Source of the DNA: an uncultured Bacteroidia bacterium
Lineage (GTDB): Bacteria; Bacteroidota; Bacteroidia; Bacteroidales; F082
Length of the DNA stretch: 36,874 nt
Reading direction: 5' to 3'
Assembly: GCA_902794155.1 (NCBI GenBank)
Contig: CADBGN010000016.1
Coordinates: 1 to 36,874, forward strand
Shown: piece by piece, positions 32,189 to 36,874 of the stretch
Numbering within the stretch: the first letter of the stretch is position 1
How the letters are laid out: every line of letters starts with the position of its first letter
Notes under the pieces: model-generated
The model's database searches: none
Told to the model about the DNA's origin: nothing
What the model saw: the letters and a program-made list of their open reading frames with translations, nothing else
Program-made: the position numbers and the translations under genes

Positions 32189-35100
32189 TTATCTCACGAC
32201 CACCTTCTGCGTCTTCACTCTGTCGCCATTCACGAGGCGGAGCATGTAGATGCCGCTGGCGGCGTTGATGTTGACGTTGGCGCAGCCGTTGATGCTTTCG
32301 CTACGGATGATGCGCCCGTTCACGTCGATCACCTGCAGCATGGCGTTGCCTTCGTTGTTGATGACGAAGCTACCGTTGCTGAAGAAGGCGAAGTCGTCGT
32401 CGGTGGTGCCGGTGGCGAACACCAGGCGGAAGCGGCTGTAGTAGTCCGTCGTCTTGGCCTCGAAGGTGTAGCTTGGGGTGGCGAGTAGGTCGACGTCGTT
32501 GCCGGTCATGTTGTCGATGAGGTGGAGGTAGCCGAAGGTGACGTCCTCGGCGTTGAAGCTGAGGCTGTAGATGCCGTTTTCTTCAGCCTTGAAACTGACG
32601 GGCATCTCGCCCATGCTCTCCTCGGCGCTGACCACGGCGTAGTCCTTGCCGTCGACGGGGAAATAGACCTTGGTGCTGTTTTCTCTGAGCTGCATCTTGG
32701 GCAGGGGTTTGCTTTCGTCGAAGCTGAGGATGGCGCGGTCCATGATGCTACGGCCCTGGGTGAGGTTAAGGGTGAGTCTGGAGCTCTTACTTAAAGGTGT
32801 GGTGCTAAAGGTCAGATCTACTTCAGTATCGGTGTGGACCAAGACGCCTTGCATGGGATTGATGGGGTCTCCGGCAGCTTTTTCTACATATTCTGAGTCT
32901 CCGTCCAAGGTGTAGAAAGGCATGTCGATGTAGGCAATCTCGTTGAAGGGGTTACCCACGAGGTTCCAGCCGTGCATGTTGGCGTCTGAGTTGGTGGTGG
33001 AATAGGTCAGCGTGACATCTTTAGTGTTGCCGCTGTAAGGCATGCCGGTGAAGGTGAGGGTGGTACCTTCCTTGTTGGCATAGAGGTAGCCTTGGCCGTT
33101 GACCAGGACGAAAGGAGTTGCCCTATAGTTGCGCCATTCCTTGCCATCGCCGTTTTCACCTCCACCAGTTTGATCGAAGTAGTAGAGGTCGTAGGTTGCA
33201 TCCTCAGGAGTAGCTTCATCACCCAAATCGTCGGTAATCATACCATCCACATTGGTAGGAGCGACGTTATCAGCCAAAGGCGAAGCGATGAGGTACCAGC
33301 TGCCGGTGCCATTGCCGTAGCCTGTGATTTCCTTGGTGAGGCCGATGTTGGCTGCAATGACCTCGCCGCTCAGGCTGACGCTGCCGTTGACATCGGTGCT
33401 TGAACCAGCAGAAGCCGTGAGCGTGCCGCTATAGGTGCCAGCGCCGAGGCTGCCCTTCATGCGGACATAGACCGTGGCAGGAGTGATGGTGACAGGCATC
33501 TCGATAGCAGCTCCGGTGTTGAGCTCGAAATCATCAACACTGATATAGTACTGATCAGAGCAATTGTAGTGACGAACGGCGATATAACCGGTTTGTCCAG
33601 CGAAGGCGCTCAGGTCAACCGAGAACTGCTTCCAATTATTATTATAAATGGGCAAGTCCCATTCACCGAGCAAAGTGAAGCTGCCGGTGTTTGTGGTGGA
33701 GACCAGAATGGCGAAGTGATCAGAATCGTAGTATTCCACACGTGCCCATAAAGAGAACGAGCCTCCAAGGGTGACCTGCGGCGAAATCAGCCAGTTGTCG
33801 GGATATAAGGGGTGATTGCCATGACCATCGGAGTAGTATGACTGTGAATGAACAATACCGGTTGAGCCGCCATGGCCACCAACCTCCGTGTCGTGTTCCC
33901 AATTGTAACCGTCATCATCGGTATCAACAATAGTCCAACCTTGCAATCCGTCTTCGAAGTCCCAGGTTTGCACATTACGGTTGCGCTTGCTTGTCGCGCG
34001 TGGAATAGTGAGCGATGAATTGTAAGGGCCATTTTCAGTCGAGCTAATCTCGAAATTATCCGAAGCAGTGAGGGTGATGTTATTCTTAAGGTCGATACCG
34101 ACAATGTCGAGTTTGTGAGCTTGTGACGGACCTTGGCCTTTCAAATAGCTGAAATTGTTGATTTCATCAGGTGAAATGGAGAGTGACTCGGCGCTGCCAG
34201 AGGGCTCAATTGTAAATACGATTTGGTTATTGGATGGTGCTGTTAAGAAATAACCTCTAAAATTGGATAGTAGATTTGAGTCTCCAACAGAACTGCTATA
34301 ATCATTATTATCGTTACATATGTACAAAGACCTATTGGCATTAGTGCGATATATGCCAAATGTTTTCGAATTATTTTCACGAACTCCTGTTTTATCTACT
34401 ACACAGATATTCAAATTACTTGTGCCATCGTATTCGAAGGGCGTATCCAAAGTGATGGTGGTCCAATCGTTGTTGGCAAAACTAACATTTCCTGAATACA
34501 CCAGAGCGTCATGCCCCATGACCTCCCAGTCAGTGCTTGAGCCGAAAGCTGTCTTGGAGGTATGGCGCATATAAATGTCAAGTGAACGGGCATTAGAAAT
34601 GTCTGATGTGGCTTTAAAAGCAATCTTTGTGATTCTACCATTGTAACCAATCTCGGCAGCCGTATAAATTTGCTGTGTAAGCGAATACTTTAATAATGCA
34701 GTGGTTGGGAGATGGTTGTCAGTATATGGTGAGCCACCGCCCACGGTCTGTACATGTCCCTCTACGGTCACGAAAGCAGCCTGAACGGTCACATCGCTCG
34801 TTGGCATTACAAACCCGTTGTTCATCACGTGAATCACGTCTCTCGGGTTACCGGTCCTATAGACGTACCATGCCAAGAAGTCGCAACCATTGTCAGGGGT
34901 AGCGGTCAAAGTCACATGGTCACCAGGATGCAGATTAGTGGTTTGGTTGGCGCTAATCGTACCGTTAGGGGTTTGTACCAATTTGACTTGGAGACCTTGC
35001 GTGAAAGATGCTGTAACAGTCACATCACAATTAGGCATTATGATTTTGTTGTTGGCCACATACATGGTGTTGTTAGAGGCATCCTTAACCTTCCATTCAG

Positions 35101-36181
35101 CAAAGAAGTATCCGGGATCAGGCGTTGCGCTCAGCGTAATCATATCATCCATGAAGGACTTGTTTACGTCGGCACTGATGGTGCCGCCTGCGGATTGTGT
35201 CACGATAATATTATGTTGTGCCAATGTGGTCTCTTTATAAAGGACGGGCAATATATATTCGAAGTGATATAACTCATTATTGGCGAAATCACCTTCTCTG
35301 CAGATAAGGAACGTAGTTCCACCAAATTCATTTGTATCATAATCCCGATATACTACAAAATAAAGATATTTTCGGTAACTGTAGTACCACGGACAGTATA
35401 TCTGCATTCCATGGGTGGTGTAGGTAATGCTCCAATAGGAATCTGCTTCATTTGAGCTCGTTCTCAAACCAGTGGAGCTAGCTATAAGATATTTGTCGCC
35501 ATTGATACGGATAGAGTAACAAGAAGCATCTTGTGTGCTTTTTGCTATGGTCAACACATCGGCATTACCAATTGATGAAAGGAAAGTTCCATGAAAAGTT
35601 CCATTAATTGTAACGGCAGTAGTGCCGCCATCGCTACTGCTTGGATAATAATTTATGCCTTTTAATGCGTAGCCTTTATAAGTATTCCAAGGCCCAACTA
35701 ACACATAGTTACCGCTCCAATCGGTTTGCGAGGCAGTCACCAGTTCGTAAGCTTTTCTTGTCTCATATTGAATTGTAGCAACCCAACCAGCTTTATTATT
35801 AGTATTGTCCGAATGCCAAACCACAGTCATCGTTCCACTTTTAGCTGTCACACTCGGAGGAATCGTGTTTCCAGAAACCTTATTCAAAAGCACTTTGCCA
35901 GAAGTAGTACCATCATAAACATACATATAGTCACTACTACGCTCGGTTTCAAAACTAGTGAACGATAATGTGATATTTTCCGAGGCGTTGAAAGTGGCAG
36001 TGCATCTCTCGTTGGAACCATAATCGCTATTTGGACCGCCAGAGTCATAGAAGGTGTAGGTCGTGTTTGGTTCAATGGTCTGAGTCACGTTTCCCGAAAG
36101 GGTAATCGTGTTCTGTCCATTCATCGCCAAAGGCACAAGCAATGCCATCAGCAGCATCAAAAGTAAATGCTTCTTTTGCAT
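32189..36181 (-). CDS. Large secreted CUB / InlB-like repeat / anchor-J protein with T9SS domain
   Basis: The protein has 1330 residues with a signal peptide (MQKKHLLLMLLMALLVPLAMNGQ). Domains in order: CUB-like (about 24-140, YTFYDSGGP...SSDYMYVYDG...TVVWHSDNT); a beta module (145-315) like those in the endonuclease; two InlB/bacterial-repeat domains (about 323-394 and 397-472, TISADVNKS/TISANQTTN, MPxxDVTVxAxF); a module with YTAAEIGYNGRITKIAFKA; a choice-of-anchor J/cleaved-adhesin domain (WDFEDGLQGWTIVDTDDDG...YISVDDFELN, about 760-925); and a long C-terminal module ending in a T9SS type A signal (AASGIYMLRLVNGDRVKTQKVVVR). It is likely a surface adhesin or substrate-binding protein. Its promoter is unclear; TATTTTTG at 36367-36360 is one candidate, giving a leader of about 170 nt. 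Confidence 0.9.
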   Translation of the reverse strand: MQKKHLLLMLLMALLVPLAMNGQNTITLSGNVTQTIEPNTTYTFYDSGGPNSDYGSNERCTATFNASENITLSFTSFETERSSDYMYVYDGTTSGKVLLNKVSGNTIPPSVTAKSGTMTVVWHSDNTNNKAGWVATIQYETRKAYELVTASQTDWSGNYVLVGPWNTYKGYALKGINYYPSSSDGGTTAVTINGTFHGTFLSSIGNADVLTIAKSTQDASCYSIRINGDKYLIASSTGLRTSSNEADSYWSITYTTHGMQIYCPWYYSYRKYLYFVVYRDYDTNEFGGTTFLICREGDFANNELYHFEYILPVLYKETTLAQHNIIVTQSAGGTISADVNKSFMDDMITLSATPDPGYFFAEWKVKDASNNTMYVANNKIIMPNCDVTVTASFTQGLQVKLVQTPNGTISANQTTNLHPGDHVTLTATPDNGCDFLAWYVYRTGNPRDVIHVMNNGFVMPTSDVTVQAAFVTVEGHVQTVGGGSPYTDNHLPTTALLKYSLTQQIYTAAEIGYNGRITKIAFKATSDISNARSLDIYMRHTSKTAFGSSTDWEVMGHDALVYSGNVSFANNDWTTITLDTPFEYDGTSNLNICVVDKTGVRENNSKTFGIYRTNANRSLYICNDNNDYSSSVGDSNLLSNFRGYFLTAPSNNQIVFTIEPSGSAESLSISPDEINNFSYLKGQGPSQAHKLDIVGIDLKNNITLTASDNFEISSTENGPYNSSLTIPRATSKRNRNVQTWDFEDGLQGWTIVDTDDDGYNWEHDTEVGGHGGSTGIVHSQSYYSDGHGNHPLYPDNWLISPQVTLGGSFSLWARVEYYDSDHFAILVSTTNTGSFTLLGEWDLPIYNNNWKQFSVDLSAFAGQTGYIAVRHYNCSDQYYISVDDFELNTGAAIEMPVTITPATVYVRMKGSLGAGTYSGTLTASAGSSTDVNGSVSLSGEVIAANIGLTKEITGYGNGTGSWYLIASPLADNVAPTNVDGMITDDLGDEATPEDATYDLYYFDQTGGGENGDGKEWRNYRATPFVLVNGQGYLYANKEGTTLTFTGMPYSGNTKDVTLTYSTTNSDANMHGWNLVGNPFNEIAYIDMPFYTLDGDSEYVEKAAGDPINPMQGVLVHTDTEVDLTFSTTPLSKSSRLTLNLTQGRSIMDRAILSFDESKPLPKMQLRENSTKVYFPVDGKDYAVVSAEESMGEMPVSFKAEENGIYSLSFNAEDVTFGYLHLIDNMTGNDVDLLATPSYTFEAKTTDYYSRFRLVFATGTTDDDFAFFSNGSFVINNEGNAMLQVIDVNGRIIRSESINGCANVNINAASGIYMLRLVNGDRVKTQKVVVR

Positions 36182-36482
36182 GATTAGTTTTGTTGTTTTA
36201 GATTTGTTAATTGATTAGTTGATTATTTGTATTGTTTGTTTTGTACTTATACAATGGTTAATCCAAGATATACTCACGCATAGATACATAAATGTGAGGT
36301 ATTTAAGGTATGCGGTCTTTTTTTATAATGCCATGGGACATGGCCCAAAAAAACGGCGGCAAAAATAGTGAATTTTTTGACACGGAAGGAAGGGGAAGTG
36401 TGAAAAATTTTAGACGATACTCCTGGCACACGGCCAACCTCTCATGAGCGAGTTGAAATACCATTTTTTTTCTTCCTTGGAG

Positions 36483-36512
36483 TTTGCATTTATGAAAAAA
36501 GCCGTATCTTTG
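36483..36512 (+). promoter_or_regulatory. Promoter of the tnaA transcript
   Basis: TTTG (36483-36486) and TATCTTTG (36505-36512) are spaced by 18 nt. Transcription would start near 36518, leaving a leader of about 260 nt before the tnaA ATG. Confidence 0.65.
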
Positions 36513-36541
36513 AAGCGTTTTTTGAAAGCACCATTTATTAT

Positions 36542-36604
36542 ATGCCCCACATCTTTGGTAATATGGTTTACTTGAACATCAAGGAACGCGACAGGTTCTT
36601 TTGA
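36542..36604 (+). CDS. Candidate leader ORF (20 codons) in the tnaA leader
   Basis: An ATG 25 nt after the predicted transcription start opens 20 codons beginning MPHIFGNMVYLNIK and ending DRFF before TGA. It is in the place of tnaC of Enterobacteria, but contains no Trp, so a TnaC-like mechanism is not supported by composition. A +1-shifted frame continues from 36601 (LNEEIADSAKLMRNAHY, stop at 36652), so the stretch may instead be a frameshifted relic of a longer gene. It may be chance. Confidence 0.3.
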   Translation: MPHIFGNMVYLNIKERDRFF

Positions 36605-36726
36605 ATGAGGAAATCGCAGATTCAGCGAAGCTAATGAGGAATGCGCATTACTAGTTTTGCGTTTAGCATTCGAGCGTCAAAAAACAACATTTCACAAATG
36701 TCCATATCCAAGTCATTCCAATCATC

Positions 36727-36766
36727 AAATCCTTGAATCTTTAAATCTTTGAATCTTTAAATCTTT
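36727..36766 (+). repeat. 8-bp tandem repeat array before tnaA
   Basis: Five units of 8 bp follow each other: AAATCCTT, GAATCTTT, AAATCTTT, GAATCTTT, AAATCTTT, then AAATCAAT. The array ends 15 nt before the tnaA ATG. The same words form the array at 15112-15157. Confidence 0.85.
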
Positions 36767-36781
36767 AAATCAATCAATATC

Positions 36782-36874
36782 ATGGAATTACCATTTGCAG
36801 AAGCGTGGAAAATCAAGATGGTTGAACCCATTAAGAAATCCACCCGCGAACAACGCGAGAAGTGGCTCAACGAA
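36782..36874 (+). CDS. tnaA: Tryptophanase, N-terminal 31 codons (runs off the window)
   Basis: The first 31 codons read MELPFAEAWKIKMVEPIKKS and then TREQREKWLNE. This is the N-terminus of the tryptophanase/tyrosine phenol-lyase family, in the form usual for Bacteroidales tryptophanase. The enzyme cleaves L-tryptophan to indole, pyruvate and ammonia using PLP. The active-site region lies beyond the window, so tyrosine phenol-lyase cannot be excluded. The gene sits behind a long leader with a good promoter. Confidence 0.85.
   Translation, partial: MELPFAEAWKIKMVEPIKKSTREQREKWLNE

Larger units (their letters stand above)
36182..36781. other. 600-bp intergenic region between the CUB/T9SS gene and tnaA
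   Basis: It holds divergent regulatory sequence. The first 120 bp are AT-rich leader of the minus-strand gene. A hairpin GCCATG-GGA-CATGGC near 36330-36345 is flanked by T7 and A7 runs that can extend the stem, but neither strand has the hairpin-then-T order of a terminator. The right half contains the tnaA promoter, a short leader ORF and an 8-bp repeat array, listed separately. Confidence 0.7.

Noticed and set aside
36325-36358. Hairpin GCCATG-GGA-CATGGC with T and A flanks taken as a terminator
   Set aside because: Neither strand has a T run after the stem, and no gene ends here.

Overview
The window looks like a chromosomal piece of an uncultured gut- or rumen-type Bacteroidales (Bacteroidota). 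The evidence is repeated TAnnTTTG -7 promoter elements, three proteins with type IX secretion (T9SS) C-terminal sorting domains, a DUF6029 outer-membrane protein, an ExbB/ExbD cassette with two ExbD genes, a cysteate-synthase-like enzyme, and a tryptophanase start at the right edge. No transposase, integrase, rRNA or CRISPR array was seen.

Region 1 (about 0.7-12.8 kb, all minus strand) is a composite type I restriction-modification operon. In transcription order it holds: a half-size HsdS-like protein, HsdM, a five-helix membrane protein of unknown function, a DUF1016/YhcG-type PD-(D/E)xK nuclease, a full two-TRD HsdS, a HEPN-like protein with an RNLCDH motif, a GNAT-like acetyltransferase, a DUF3800 protein, HsdR and a YgjP-like zinc metalloprotease. 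Junctions are mostly tight or overlapping. This is the most unusual part of the window. The nuclease gene starts with about 28 codons copied from an hsdS 5' end. Between the GNAT and DUF3800 genes lies a possible remnant of an AlbA_2-type gene among palindromic GTGACTAAGT motifs. Between DUF3800 and hsdR a plus-strand promoter appears to drive a small structured RNA. Left of the operon is an unidentified plus-strand ORF with an internal duplication.

Region 2 (12.9-23.6 kb) is housekeeping and envelope genes: an M20 amidohydrolase divergent from mannose-6-phosphate isomerase; a TlpA-like thioredoxin; a DUF6029 outer-membrane protein; an Omp28-type lipoprotein; an MBOAT acyltransferase with its SGNH-like partner, probably modifying an exported glycan or surface polymer; and tRNA methyltransferase TrmO divergent from cytoplasmic L-asparaginase.

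Region 3 (23.7-26.3 kb) has tRNA-Ser(GGA) followed by an ExbB / 143-residue membrane protein / ExbD / ExbD energy-transduction operon that ends in a clear intrinsic terminator.

Region 4 (26.3-36.9 kb) has three T9SS cargo proteins around a PLP-dependent cysteate-synthase-like gene: a secreted endonuclease I fusion, a 365-residue anchor-J-type protein whose C-terminus overlaps the cysteate synthase gene tail-to-tail by 64 bp, and a 1330-residue CUB/InlB-like-repeat protein. The window ends 31 codons into tryptophanase, behind a leader of about 260 nt that carries a short ORF and an 8-bp tandem repeat array. A similar array stands before the TlpA gene.
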